Shown: positions 16,141 to 25,223, numbered from the stretch's first letter. The stretch: DNA of 64,000 bases from an uncultured Actinomyces sp. (GCA_900545825.1 URAS01000005.1:93446-157445), one strand, 5' to 3'. Numbers and translations: made by a program. Notes: generated from the letters alone by a model not told the origin.

Positions 16141-18615
16141 ATGACCGACACGCGAGCGAGCGACGACCCGTGGGAGACCCGGGGCCGTGACCTCAAGCGG
16201 CGCCTCATCGTCGCCCTGTGTTTCTCGGTGCCCGTCATGGTCTTGTCGATGGTGCCGCCCCTCCAGTTCCCGGGCTGGCAGTGGGTCTGTGCCGTGCTTG
16301 CGCTGCCGGTCGTCACGTGGTGCGCGTGGCCGTTCCACGCCCAGGCCGTCCAGGCGGCCCGGCACGGATCGACGACGATGAACACCCTCGTGTCGCTGGG
16401 AATCATCGCGTCGGTCGGGTGGTCGGTCTACGCCCTCATCTGGGGCGGCGCGGGCGCCATCGGCACGCACATGTCGATGTCGCTGCTTCCTCGGGCGATG
16501 GGGCATCACGCGCACGTCTACTTCGAGGGCGCGACGATGATCGCGACCTTCCTCCTGCTGGGCCGCTGGCTCGAGGCCCGCGCCCGGCATCGCGCCGGCG
16601 ACGCCATCCGCTCGCTCCTCGAGCTCGGCGCCACCTCGGCGACGGTTGTCCGGGTTGACTCGGAGGGCCGAGAGACCGAGATGGAGGTGCCCGTCGGCGA
16701 CCTCGTCGAGGGCGACCTCGTCCGCGTACGGCCGGGCCAGAAGGTGCCGACCGACGGCGTCGTCATCGCCGGGACGTCGGCGATCGACACGTCGCTTGTC
16801 ACCGGCGAGTCGCTGCCGGTCGACGTCGGCCCCGGCGACCACGTGGTCGGGGCGACGCTCAACACGTCGGGCACCCTGCTCGTCCGGGCGACGGCTGTCG
16901 GTGCCGACACGATGGTCGCCCACATCGCCCAGATGGTCGCCGACGCCCAGGCCGGCAAGGCGCCGGTCCAGCGGCTCGCCGACAAGGTGTCGGCGGTGTT
17001 CGTCCCGACGGTCCTCGGGATCGCCGTCCTTACCCTCGCCGGCTGGCTCATCGCCGGCGCCGCGGTGCAGCAGGCGTTCACGGCGGCCGTGTCCGTCCTG
17101 GTCATCGCCTGCCCATGCGCGCTGGGCCTGGCGACGCCGACCGCGTTGCTCGTCGGGTCCGGGCGCGGCGCCCAGCTGGGCATCATCTTCCGCGGCCCCG
17201 AGATCCTCGAGGGCTCCCATGAGGTTGACGCGGTTGTCCTGGACAAGACCGGGACCCTGACGACGGGCGTCATGGAGGTCGAGCGAGTCGTCCTCCCCGA
17301 CGGCCACGAGGTCCCCCTCGCCGTGGTCGCCGAGGACGCCACCACCCCGGCCGCCGACCCGGGAGTACCCACCGACGACGACGCCCGCGCGGCCGATCTT
17401 CTCGCATTCGCCGGGGCCGCTGAGTCCGGCTCCGAGCACCCCCTCGGCCGCGCCCTCACCCACGCGGCGCGCGATCTTTCTGGCGGCGCCCTGCCGCCGC
17501 TCGGCCGCTTCGGCGCGCACGCCGGCATGGGCATCCACGCTGTCGTTGGCGACACCCTGGTCCTCGCCGGCCGCCTCGGCTGGCTGGCCGACCTCGGCCT
17601 CGACGTTCCCGACACACTCCGCCGGGCCGCCGAGGACGCCGCTGCGAGCGGCGCGACCGTCGTCGCCGTCGGGCGTGGCCTCGAGGTTTCCGAGGCCGCT
17701 CCCGCCGACCCCGACGCCGACCAGAACACCGAGGACGCAGCAGGCCCCGAGCCCCTCACGCTCGACTTCGCCATCGGCGGGATGTCGTGCGCGGCGTGCG
17801 TCGGCCGCGTCGAGCGCGCCCTCAACAAGGTTGACGGGGTTGACGCGCAGGTCAACCTCGCGACGGAGACGGCCCGCGTCTGCGTGCCCGCCGATAGCGC
17901 CGGGACCGAGGATCCCGATGCCCTCACCGCGGCTCTCGTCGACGCCGTGACGAGCGCCGGCTACAGCGCCCGCCCGCTCGACGGCGCGGCCCACGCCACG
18001 CGGACGCGCGCCCGCGAGGACGTCCTCCGCCCGCTGGCTTCGGGCGAAATCCTCGGCCTCGTCGTCGTCTCGGATCGAGTGCGGCCGACATCAAAGGCGG
18101 CGATCGCCGACCTCCAGGCGATGGGGATCGACACCTACCTGGCGACGGGCGACAACGCCGGGGCCGCCCAGCACGTCGCCGACGCCGTGGGCATCACCCA
18201 CGTCAGCGCCCTCGTCACGCCGCAGGACAAGCGCGACCTCGTCCTCAAGCTTCAGGGCGAGGGCCGGCACGTTGCCATGGTCGGCGACGGAATCAACGAC
18301 GCGGCCGCCCTCGCGCAGGCCGGCCAGCGCGGCCTGGGGATGGCGATGGGTCAGGGCACGGACGTGGCGATCGCCTCGGCCGACGTCACCCTCATGCGCT
18401 CTGATGTCCGCGGCGTCGTCACGGCGATCCGGTTGGGCCGCCGCACGCTGCGGATCATCAAGCAGAATCTCGCGTGGGCGTTCGGCTACAACATCGTGGC
18501 GATCCCGCTGGCGATCGCCGGCCTGGCCAACCCCATGTGGGCGGCGGCGTTCATGGCGTGCTCGTCCGTGCTCGTCGTGACGAACTCGCTGCGGCTGCGT
18601 TCGACCCGCGAGTAA
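16141..18615 (+). CDS. copA: P1B-type copper-exporting ATPase with an HMA domain inside the ATP-binding loop
   Basis: 824 residues. The protein begins directly with membrane helices. The CPC ion-binding motif is at 324-326, the phosphorylated Asp of DKTGT at 368, the nucleotide motif SEHPLG follows, and TGDN and GDGINDAAAL lie near the C-terminus. Between the N-domain (GMGIHA... to about 520) and the return to the P-domain (LVVVSDRVRP, about 640) there are about 120 extra residues. These contain an acidic linker and a full HMA domain, GMSCAACVGRVERAL with C550 and C553. HMA domains normally stand at the N-terminus. It follows copZ with its own ribosome site. Three 18-bp-motif matches lie in the gene (one strong, two weak). 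Confidence 0.9.
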   Translation: MTDTRASDDPWETRGRDLKRRLIVALCFSVPVMVLSMVPPLQFPGWQWVCAVLALPVVTWCAWPFHAQAVQAARHGSTTMNTLVSLGIIASVGWSVYALIWGGAGAIGTHMSMSLLPRAMGHHAHVYFEGATMIATFLLLGRWLEARARHRAGDAIRSLLELGATSATVVRVDSEGRETEMEVPVGDLVEGDLVRVRPGQKVPTDGVVIAGTSAIDTSLVTGESLPVDVGPGDHVVGATLNTSGTLLVRATAVGADTMVAHIAQMVADAQAGKAPVQRLADKVSAVFVPTVLGIAVLTLAGWLIAGAAVQQAFTAAVSVLVIACPCALGLATPTALLVGSGRGAQLGIIFRGPEILEGSHEVDAVVLDKTGTLTTGVMEVERVVLPDGHEVPLAVVAEDATTPAADPGVPTDDDARAADLLAFAGAAESGSEHPLGRALTHAARDLSGGALPPLGRFGAHAGMGIHAVVGDTLVLAGRLGWLADLGLDVPDTLRRAAEDAAASGATVVAVGRGLEVSEAAPADPDADQNTEDAAGPEPLTLDFAIGGMSCAACVGRVERALNKVDGVDAQVNLATETARVCVPADSAGTEDPDALTAALVDAVTSAGYSARPLDGAAHATRTRAREDVLRPLASGEILGLVVVSDRVRPTSKAAIADLQAMGIDTYLATGDNAGAAQHVADAVGITHVSALVTPQDKRDLVLKLQGEGRHVAMVGDGINDAAALAQAGQRGLGMAMGQGTDVAIASADVTLMRSDVRGVVTAIRLGRRTLRIIKQNLAWAFGYNIVAIPLAIAGLANPMWAAAFMACSSVLVVTNSLRLRSTRE
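16644..16661 (+). repeat. 18-bp motif, copy 7 (in copA)
   Basis: GGTTGTCCGGGTTGACTC, identical to copy 1, read as VVRVDS in the actuator domain region. Confidence 0.8.
17223..17240 (+). repeat. 18-bp motif, weak match in copA
   Basis: GGTTGACGCGGTTGTCCT encodes the VDAVVL just before DKTGT, which is conserved in the family anyway, so this may be coincidence. Confidence 0.3.
17829..17846 (+). repeat. 18-bp motif, weak match in copA HMA
   Basis: GGTTGACGGGGTTGACGC, read as VDGVDA within the inserted HMA domain. It keeps the GGTTGAC direct repeat but not the CC and TC positions. Confidence 0.4.
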
Positions 18616-18621
18616 GGGCGC

Positions 18622-19353
18622 TTACAGCGTCTCGAAGTCGCGCTCGATCGCTTCCATGTCGTCCTCAGTCTGGTCGACGACGTCGGTACCCTTACGATGC
18701 GCGCGGGCGTATTCGACGATGATCGGCATGATCGAGACGAGGACGATGATGATGGCGATGAGCTCGATGTTCTTGGCGACGACGGGGATCGACCCCAGCA
18801 GCTGCCCGGCAAGGAGGAAGCCGCCGACCCAGCAGAACGCGCCGACGATGTTCCACAGGAGGAATGACGCGTAACGGAACCGGGCCATCCCGGCGACGAT
18901 CGGAACGAACGTCCTCACGAAGGGGACGAAGCGGGCCAGCAGGAGGGCGCGGCCGCCGAAGCGTTCGAAGAAGTCCTCGGCCTTGTGGAGGTTGTCGGTC
19001 GACAGGAACCTGGCGCCGTCCTTGAAGAGGCCGCGGCCGAAGCGCAGGCCCAGCCAGTAGCCGACGGAGTTGCCGGCGATCGCGGCGGCGATGAGGACGA
19101 CGAGGGTGACGATGAGCGGCACGGGGATGCGGCCGTGGAGGATCCCCAGCGTGAACACCAGCGAGTCGCCGGGCAGCACCGGGAACAGGACACCCGATTC
19201 GATGAACACCATGAGGGCGACGATGCCGACCATCCACCCGCCGAAGTTGGCGAGGAGCGTATTGATAAGGAGCTCCGAGTCCTTGAGATAGTCGAGAGCG
19301 CCAGCCTGGGGCAGGATCGCCAGCTGAGTAGCGAGATCACCGATCACGTGCAA
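18622..19353 (-). CDS. DedA family (SNARE-associated) membrane protein
   Basis: 243 residues with about five hydrophobic segments. The family core is visible: FIESGVLFPVLPGDSLVF, GNSVGYWLGLRFGRG, and ARFVPFVRTFVPIVAGMARF. The last has the Arg and Pro residues essential in DedA proteins, which are lipid-carrier flippase relatives (undecaprenyl phosphate or phosphatidylethanolamine). The start is TTG 19353 or GTG 19347; GAGGAA lies upstream of both. It converges with copA, leaving 6 bases between stops. Confidence 0.88.
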   Translation of the reverse strand: MHVIGDLATQLAILPQAGALDYLKDSELLINTLLANFGGWMVGIVALMVFIESGVLFPVLPGDSLVFTLGILHGRIPVPLIVTLVVLIAAAIAGNSVGYWLGLRFGRGLFKDGARFLSTDNLHKAEDFFERFGGRALLLARFVPFVRTFVPIVAGMARFRYASFLLWNIVGAFCWVGGFLLAGQLLGSIPVVAKNIELIAIIIVLVSIMPIIVEYARAHRKGTDVVDQTEDDMEAIERDFETL

Positions 19354-19470
19354 AGAATTCCTCGTTCGTTAGATAGCTCAAACACCGACAAGCCTAGGTG
19401 ACGGGCGCGAAAAGTCCCACCCTTGGGGCACGCGGTCCATGTCATAGTCCGTTCTGCGCCTGGCCTGTCG

Positions 19471-19476
19471 TAGGCT
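19471..19476 (+). promoter_or_regulatory. -10 box (leaderless type) of the 871-residue protein gene
   Basis: TAGGCT, then TAGCTC, then ATG 19483; no ribosome site is visible. Confidence 0.45.
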
Positions 19477-19482
19477 TAGCTC

Positions 19483-22098
19483 ATGTCCGAAACAGAGCAG
19501 CGCGAGAGAGACGTCGACCTGACGCTGCCCTGGCCGAACCTTGATTTAGACGCCAGAGCCGACATTGTCGACACCGAGCCACGCATCCTCCACCGGATAG
19601 ATGACCTGGTCGAGTCGGGTTTGCTGCTGGTCTGCCTGCTCGGGGTTCTCCTCTTATCCATCTATGCCCAGCGCACGACATCCGCTGTGACGTCTGACGT
19701 GACGTCGGTGATCTCGACGACGCTGCGGCAGATCTCGCTGGTGCCCGTCCGCATCATCGAGAACTTCGTCACCCTGCTCGTTCCGGTCATCACCGTGTGC
19801 GTCCTCGCGTGGCGCCGGCAGTGGGCGACGATGCTCCAGGCGCTCGTCCTCGGCATGGGCGGCGCCCTCATCGCATGGGGCGTTCGGATCGGTTTCGCCG
19901 CCGCGGCGGCCTCGGGCCCGTTCGCCGCGCTCCTCGTCCAGCAGAACCCCGACTGGTCGCTGCCGGCCGTCGCCATCTCGCCCTCGCTGGCCGGCGTCGC
20001 CGCGCTCATGCGGATGGCGGGCGAGCGCTCGCGCGACACCTATCTGCGCGGCTGCTGGGCGGCGCTGTGGATCGTCTTCGGCCTCCTCGTCATCCAGGGC
20101 CGGATGACCCTGGTGTCCGCCCTTGTCACCGCGCTGATCGGCGCGATCGTCGGGTCGCTCGGCCGCTACGGCTTCGGGATGCCCAGCCGCCGCGGGTCCG
20201 GCGCCGCCCTCATGTCGTCGCTGACGACCCTGGGCGTCACCCCGGTAAAGGTTGTCCGAGTTGACTCGAACAAGAACGAGGGCGGCGTCTTCGGCATCAC
20301 CGTCGCCGTGCGGGCGCGCAAGACGAAGAACCTCATGCCGGAGACCCAGCTGGTCTCGTCGATCACCGCGTCGTCGATCGACTGTGCCCAGGCCGTGAAG
20401 GAGGCCTCCGAGGTCGTCGGCATCATCGACCACCTGCCGCCCTATGCCCAGTCGAACCGCTGCTACGCCGTGTGGGACGCCGAGGGCCACACCTACCTGG
20501 CCGAGGTCACCGACTCCGACCGGCTGTTGCTCGCCCGCTTCGCCGACTGGTGGTCCCGGCTGCGCCTCAACGGCACCGAGCACTCATCGACGTCGACGAT
20601 CCGCGACTCGGTCGAGCACACTGTCCTCGTATGGCAGGCCGCGCACGCTGCCGGGGTGCGCACGCCCGCGCCCCTCGGGGTGACCGGCGCCGAGTCGTCG
20701 TACGTCGCCCTCTTCAAGATCGAGTCGCCGCTGCGGCCGCTGTCATCCCTGTCGCCGGACGAGGTGACCGACGAGGTCCTCACCGACCTGTGGCAGCAGC
20801 TCAAGGCCGCCCACACCCGCGGCCTCACCCACCGCAACATCGACGGCGCGTCCGTCACCCTCGACGCCGACAACCGGGTCAACCTGATCCACTGGGATCG
20901 CGGCGAGGTCGCCGGGTCGGACTTGTCGCAGCACGTCGACCTCGTCCAGGCGCTCGTCCTCACCAGCCTGCTGACGAACGCCGAGCGGTCGGTGGCCGTC
21001 GCCCAGAAGGTCCTCGGCGAGCCCGCGCTGACGTCGCTGCTGCCCGTCCTCCAAAACGTCGCGCTGCCCGCGTCGATGCGTTCGGAGGCCCGCCGCGCCA
21101 AGCTGTTGCCGCAGCTGCGCACACTCATCCAGGACATTACGAAGGTCGAGCCGTACGACCTGCCGGCCGTCGAGCTGCGCGGCTTTTCGATCAAGACGCT
21201 GATCATCACGACAGTTGGCGTCATCGCCCTCGTCGTCGTGTTTTCGACGTTCAACTTCACCGAACTGTCCCAGCTTGTAGCGAAGGCAACGTGGTGGTGG
21301 CTGATCGTCGGGTATTTCTTCTCGCTGCTCAACGCGCCCGCCCAGACGATGATTTTGAAGGGTGTGTGCCCGGAAAAGCTCAAGTGGGGCGAGTGCACCG
21401 CCGTCCAGCTGGCCGGGTCGCTGACGTCGCTGGTCGCCCCGACTGGCGTGGGCGTCGCCGCCCTCAACCTTCGGTACCTCAACAAGCAGCGGGTCCCGAC
21501 CGCGCTGGCGCTCGCCACCGTCTCGCTCATGCAGGCGTTCCAGTTCGTCGTCACCGTCGTCCTCCTCCTGCTGTTCGTCGGCTTTACGGGGACGTCGATT
21601 TCCGTCAACTTCTTCTCGGGCCCGATGCTCATCGCCGTCATCTCGCTGATCGCGATCGTCGGCGCGTTCTTCGCGATCACGCCGACGCGCCGCTGGGCCG
21701 TCGAGAAACTCCAGGGGCCGCTGTCGCAGGTCTGGCCGCGCGTCGTCTGGGTGATGGGCTCGCCGCGCCGCGTGATCTTCTCGTCACTCGGCGTCGTCTG
21801 CATGGTCCTCGCCCAGGTCCTCTGCTTCGGCTGCTCGCTCGCCGCGTTCGGTAAGTCGCTGTCGTTCACCGCGCTGGCCGTGACGTTCCTCGTCTCGAAC
21901 ACGATCGGTTCGCTGGTCCCGACGCCGGGCGGCCTCGGCCCCATCGAGGCGTCCCTCACCGGCGGCCTCCAGCTGGCCGGCATCTCGTCGGCGGTGGCGC
22001 TGTCGACCGCCCTCACCTATCGTCTGCTGACGTTCTGGGGACGCGCCCCGCTGGGGTGGGTCGCCCTCAAGTACTTGCAGCGCAAGGACATCCTCTAA
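19483..22098 (+). CDS. Flippase-like (UPF0104/LPG synthase transmembrane) protein with internal kinase-like domain
   Basis: 871 residues. N-terminal membrane segments (from about residue 45 to 230) lead to a cytoplasmic domain of about 300 residues with protein-kinase or aminoglycoside-kinase-like features: GLTHRNIDGASV near 447-458 and VNLIHWDRGE near 466-475. The catalytic loop reads HRNID and the metal loop IHWD, so activity is uncertain. From about residue 570 come eight or so membrane segments of the lysylphosphatidylglycerol-synthase TM family, with the typical VPTPGGLGPIEASLTGGL. It probably moves or modifies a lipid, with a built-in sensor domain. The 18-bp motif (20250) sits between the first membrane block and the kinase-like part. 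Confidence 0.75.
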   Translation: MSETEQRERDVDLTLPWPNLDLDARADIVDTEPRILHRIDDLVESGLLLVCLLGVLLLSIYAQRTTSAVTSDVTSVISTTLRQISLVPVRIIENFVTLLVPVITVCVLAWRRQWATMLQALVLGMGGALIAWGVRIGFAAAAASGPFAALLVQQNPDWSLPAVAISPSLAGVAALMRMAGERSRDTYLRGCWAALWIVFGLLVIQGRMTLVSALVTALIGAIVGSLGRYGFGMPSRRGSGAALMSSLTTLGVTPVKVVRVDSNKNEGGVFGITVAVRARKTKNLMPETQLVSSITASSIDCAQAVKEASEVVGIIDHLPPYAQSNRCYAVWDAEGHTYLAEVTDSDRLLLARFADWWSRLRLNGTEHSSTSTIRDSVEHTVLVWQAAHAAGVRTPAPLGVTGAESSYVALFKIESPLRPLSSLSPDEVTDEVLTDLWQQLKAAHTRGLTHRNIDGASVTLDADNRVNLIHWDRGEVAGSDLSQHVDLVQALVLTSLLTNAERSVAVAQKVLGEPALTSLLPVLQNVALPASMRSEARRAKLLPQLRTLIQDITKVEPYDLPAVELRGFSIKTLIITTVGVIALVVVFSTFNFTELSQLVAKATWWWLIVGYFFSLLNAPAQTMILKGVCPEKLKWGECTAVQLAGSLTSLVAPTGVGVAALNLRYLNKQRVPTALALATVSLMQAFQFVVTVVLLLLFVGFTGTSISVNFFSGPMLIAVISLIAIVGAFFAITPTRRWAVEKLQGPLSQVWPRVVWVMGSPRRVIFSSLGVVCMVLAQVLCFGCSLAAFGKSLSFTALAVTFLVSNTIGSLVPTPGGLGPIEASLTGGLQLAGISSAVALSTALTYRLLTFWGRAPLGWVALKYLQRKDIL
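20250..20267 (+). repeat. 18-bp motif, copy 8
   Basis: GGTTGTCCGAGTTGACTC, read as VVRVDS. This is the last clear copy towards the origin; I found none from here to 64 kb. Confidence 0.8.
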
Positions 22099-22157
22099 CT
22101 GACATCGCTTCCCCCGCGCTCTAGGCTAGGCACTAGATTCACAGAAGGAGCCTCCGT

Positions 22158-22919
22158 ATGGCATCGAACGCCAAGTCCCGCCGGATCCTCATCGGCGCCC
22201 TCGCCCTCGTCATCGTCGTCTGCTTGGTCGGCGCGGTGATCGCGTTGGTTCACCAGCCGGAAAAGGACTCGGCCGACGAGGCCAGCCCCACGGCCAGCCC
22301 GTCGGCAACCGCGACCGACCAGGCGGCGCCGAAGCAGGCGGCCGACGCGGTGCAGATCATCAAGGCGGCCGCACGCAACGATCCGAAGGACCCGAGGGCG
22401 AAGGGCAAGATCGACGCACCCGTCCTCATGATCGAGATGTCGGATTACTCGTGCCCGATGTGTGCGGCGTACTACGCGAACGTCATGCCGAAGCTCGAGC
22501 CGCTGGTCAAGGACGGGACGCTGCGCATCGAGTTCCACGACTACGCGATCTTCGACAGCAAGTACAACTCGTCGCTGGGCGCCGTTGGCGGGATCGCCGC
22601 GGCCGATCAGGGGAAGTTCTGGGAGTACCTCGCCGCCGCCGAGAAGCTGTCGCTGTCCGAGCATCCCACGTGGAACACCGACCTCGCCGTCCAGGTGGCC
22701 ACCGAGGCGGGTGTGCCCGACCTCGACAAGTTCCGTGCAGGCCTCGAGGACGCCGACGCCCTCCAGAAGGTCCGTGCCGAGAAAGAAGAAATCGCGTCGT
22801 GGGGCGTCCAGGGGACGCCGGCGTTCTTCATCAACGACCGCTTCATCACGGGTGCCCAGGATCCGCAGGTCTTCCTCGACACGATCAAGGCGGCGAAGGC
22901 CGACGGACGCAACTTCTAG
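22158..22919 (+). CDS. DsbA-like thiol oxidoreductase, membrane-tethered
   Basis: 253 residues. An N-terminal signal anchor (ILIGALALVIVVCLVGAVIA) is followed by a Ser/Ala/Thr linker and a thioredoxin_4/DsbA domain. The active site is CPMC (residues 99-102) and the cis-Pro loop is GVQGTPAFFIN. It should form or reshuffle disulfides outside the membrane, like actinobacterial MdbA/DsbA proteins. AGAAGGAG precedes ATG 22158. The CcdA-like gene starts 10 bases after its stop, so a redox pair is likely. Confidence 0.85.
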   Translation: MASNAKSRRILIGALALVIVVCLVGAVIALVHQPEKDSADEASPTASPSATATDQAAPKQAADAVQIIKAAARNDPKDPRAKGKIDAPVLMIEMSDYSCPMCAAYYANVMPKLEPLVKDGTLRIEFHDYAIFDSKYNSSLGAVGGIAAADQGKFWEYLAAAEKLSLSEHPTWNTDLAVQVATEAGVPDLDKFRAGLEDADALQKVRAEKEEIASWGVQGTPAFFINDRFITGAQDPQVFLDTIKAAKADGRNF

Positions 22920-22928
22920 ACCCGCGTT

Positions 22929-23810
22929 ATGACAGTTAACGTCCTTACCGCGTTCGTCGGCGGCCTCATCACCATTCTGGCGCCGTGCGCGGCTCTGTTG
23001 ATTCCTGCGTTCTTCGCCTACGCGTTTTCGTCGCGGTCGACGCTGCTGTCGCGGACGCTGCTGTTCTTTATCGGGCTGCTCGTCGCCCTCGTCCCCCTGG
23101 GGGTGGCCGCGGGTGGGCTGGGGTCGCTGCTCGTCGCGCACCGCGAGACGATCACGACCGTCGCCGGCGTCGCCATCGTCATCCTTGGGATCATCCAGGC
23201 GCTGGCGCTGCGGTTCCCCCACGTCCATCTGCCGTGGGCGCAGCCGACGGGCGCCGACTCGTCGTCGCCGGTCGCCGTCTTTCTGCTGGGGGTCGGGTAT
23301 GGCCTGGCCGGCGCCGGGTGCACGGGGCCGATCCTCGGCGCCGTCTTGTTGATGAGTGCGCAGTCGTCGTCGGTTGCCGCGGGCGCCGCGATGATGGCGG
23401 CGTATTCCGCGGGCATGTTCGCGCCGGTGGCGATCCTCGCGTGGGCGTGGGACGCGCTTGACGTGTCGGGACGCCGCTGGCTACGGCCGCATCCCGTGCG
23501 GTTCCTCGGCCGCGACACGACGGTCGGGAACCTCGTCTCGGGCGCGCTGTGTGTCGTCCTCGGGATCGTCCTCGTCGTCACGGGCGGGTCGACGGGCCTG
23601 GGGATCGTCGATGCGTCGGGCCAGCAGCGCATCGAGTCTCGGCTCATGCGGCAGCTGTCGGGTCTGCCGCCGCTGGTCATCGTCCTTGTGGTCGTCGCCC
23701 TCGTCGCCCTCGTATGTCTGGCGATCGTCGTGTCGCGCGGCCGGCATGCCGAGCGGTCCGAACACCCCGCCACCGACGCTGATTCGGAGGACGTCGCCGC
23801 CGTCGGGTGA
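22929..23810 (+). CDS. CcdA/DsbD-type membrane thiol-electron carrier
   Basis: 293 residues with six to seven membrane segments. The two cysteine motifs expected in CcdA are LAPCAALLIPAFFAYAF (first helix) and GAGCTGPILGAVLL (fourth). These move electrons from cytoplasmic thioredoxin to extracytoplasmic thiol proteins, most simply the DsbA-like protein encoded just upstream. The C-terminal extension is basic/hydrophilic. No cytochrome c synthesis genes are nearby, so a role in disulfide recycling is preferred over cytochrome maturation. Confidence 0.85.
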   Translation: MTVNVLTAFVGGLITILAPCAALLIPAFFAYAFSSRSTLLSRTLLFFIGLLVALVPLGVAAGGLGSLLVAHRETITTVAGVAIVILGIIQALALRFPHVHLPWAQPTGADSSSPVAVFLLGVGYGLAGAGCTGPILGAVLLMSAQSSSVAAGAAMMAAYSAGMFAPVAILAWAWDALDVSGRRWLRPHPVRFLGRDTTVGNLVSGALCVVLGIVLVVTGGSTGLGIVDASGQQRIESRLMRQLSGLPPLVIVLVVVALVALVCLAIVVSRGRHAERSEHPATDADSEDVAAVG

Positions 23811-23836
23811 TGCCCGAATCGTGTGTGGTTTCACAG

Positions 23837-23848
23837 TTTGGCGCCAAA
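23837..23848. promoter_or_regulatory. 12-bp palindrome upstream of the aminotransferase gene
   Basis: TTTGGCGCCAAA lies 37 bases before the start codon, next to a possible -10 region (CACACTAGT). It is a candidate operator; the regulator is unknown. Confidence 0.35.
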
Positions 23849-23885
23849 AGGTGGCACACTAGTCCCACACCACTATTGAGGAGGC

Positions 23886-25142
23886 ATGATGGCTGATCGC
23901 GCGCAGGGTACCCATTTGGATCCATGGCAGGATGCGTACGCAGCCAAGGCTGCCAACCTCAAGGAGTCCGAGATCCGCGCACTGTTCGCCGTGGTCTCTC
24001 GGCCGGAGGTCGTCTCGCTGGCCGGCGGGATGCCGAATATTTCCGACCTGCCGCTGGCGCAGCTCGCCGACTCGGCCCGGCAGCTCATCATCGATCATGG
24101 CACCCAGGCGCTGCAGTACGGCAGCGGCCAGGGGTGGGAGCCGTTCCTCGATTCGATCGCCGAGGTCATGGCGGCCGAGCACATTTCCGCCGACCCCGGC
24201 AATATTTCGGTGACGACGGGTTCCCAGCAGGCGCTCGACATCATCACCCAGCTGTTCATCAATCCGGGCGACGTCATCCTCGCCGAGTCGCCCTCGTACG
24301 TCGGCGCGCTGGGCGTGTTCGCCGCGCAGCAGGCGGATGTCCGCCATGTCCCCATGGACGAGAACGGATTGATCCCCGAGGCGCTTGAACAGTCGATCCT
24401 TGACCTCAAGGCGAAGGGGCACAACCTCAAGTTCGTCTACACGGTCCCGAACTATCACAACCCGACGGGCGTGACGATGTCGGTCGAGCGGCGCCAGCGG
24501 GTCGCCCAGATTTGCGAGGCGCATCATCTGTTGATCGTCGAGGACAACCCGTACGGCTTGCTGGGTTTCGACGGGCGGACGTTCCCGGCGATCCAGACGT
24601 TCTGGCCGGACGGCGTCGTCTATCTGGGGTCGTTCTCCAAGATTTTCGCGCCGGGCTTCCGGATCGGCTGGGCGTATGCGCCAGCGTGGATCCGCAAGAA
24701 GATCGTCCTCGCGTTGGAGTCGGCGATCCTGTCGCCCTCGATGGTGGGGCAGATGGCGTTGCACGCGTACCTGCGGGACTACGACTGGCAGGGGCAGGTG
24801 GCGACGTATCGGTCGATGTATCAGTCGCGGCGTGACGCGATGGTGCAGGCGATCGCCGAGTATCTGCCGGACTCCACGTGGACGGTGCCCGACGGCGGGT
24901 TCTACACGTGGGTGAAGCTACCGGATGGTTTGAACGCCAAGGCGATGCTGCCGCGTGCGGTGGCCGGCCTCGTCGCCTACACGCCGGGCACGGCCTTCTA
25001 TGCGGATGATCAGGGCGCCGACTTCATGCGGCTGTCGTTCTGTTATCCGCCGGAGGACGAGATCCGCGAGGGCGTCCGCCGCATCGCCACGGTCGTCGAT
25101 CGTGAGCGGGAGCTCCAGCACATGTTTTCGTCGGGTGAGTGA
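23886..25142 (+). CDS. Class I/II PLP aminotransferase (2-aminoadipate/MocR-like type)
   Basis: 418 residues. It has SLAGGMPNISDLP near the N-terminus, TTGSQQALDII, NYHNPTG, EDNPYGLLGF, and the PLP lysine in GSFSKIFAPGFRIGWAYAP. This pattern matches the LysN/2-aminoadipate and aromatic aminotransferase subgroup that lacks the GntR DNA-binding domain of MocR regulators. The amino donor and acceptor are not inferable. AGGAGG lies close to two adjacent ATGs (23886 and 23889); the second has the better spacing. Confidence 0.82.
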   Translation: MMADRAQGTHLDPWQDAYAAKAANLKESEIRALFAVVSRPEVVSLAGGMPNISDLPLAQLADSARQLIIDHGTQALQYGSGQGWEPFLDSIAEVMAAEHISADPGNISVTTGSQQALDIITQLFINPGDVILAESPSYVGALGVFAAQQADVRHVPMDENGLIPEALEQSILDLKAKGHNLKFVYTVPNYHNPTGVTMSVERRQRVAQICEAHHLLIVEDNPYGLLGFDGRTFPAIQTFWPDGVVYLGSFSKIFAPGFRIGWAYAPAWIRKKIVLALESAILSPSMVGQMALHAYLRDYDWQGQVATYRSMYQSRRDAMVQAIAEYLPDSTWTVPDGGFYTWVKLPDGLNAKAMLPRAVAGLVAYTPGTAFYADDQGADFMRLSFCYPPEDEIREGVRRIATVVDRERELQHMFSSGE

Positions 25143-25223
25143 GCAGGGTCAGCAGGGTTAGTACGGTCGGCGGTTGGCCGCAGGCTCACGAGGCTTTGCA
25201 GCGGCTGTCGGAAAGGATCAGCG

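Noticed and set aside
17223..17240. Counting this as a full member of the 18-bp motif family
   Set aside because: It encodes VDAVVL before DKTGT, conserved in P-type ATPases for protein reasons, and differs at several motif positions.
16105..17994. Long minus-strand frame opposite copA
   Set aside because: Antisense shadow of a clear P-type ATPase.
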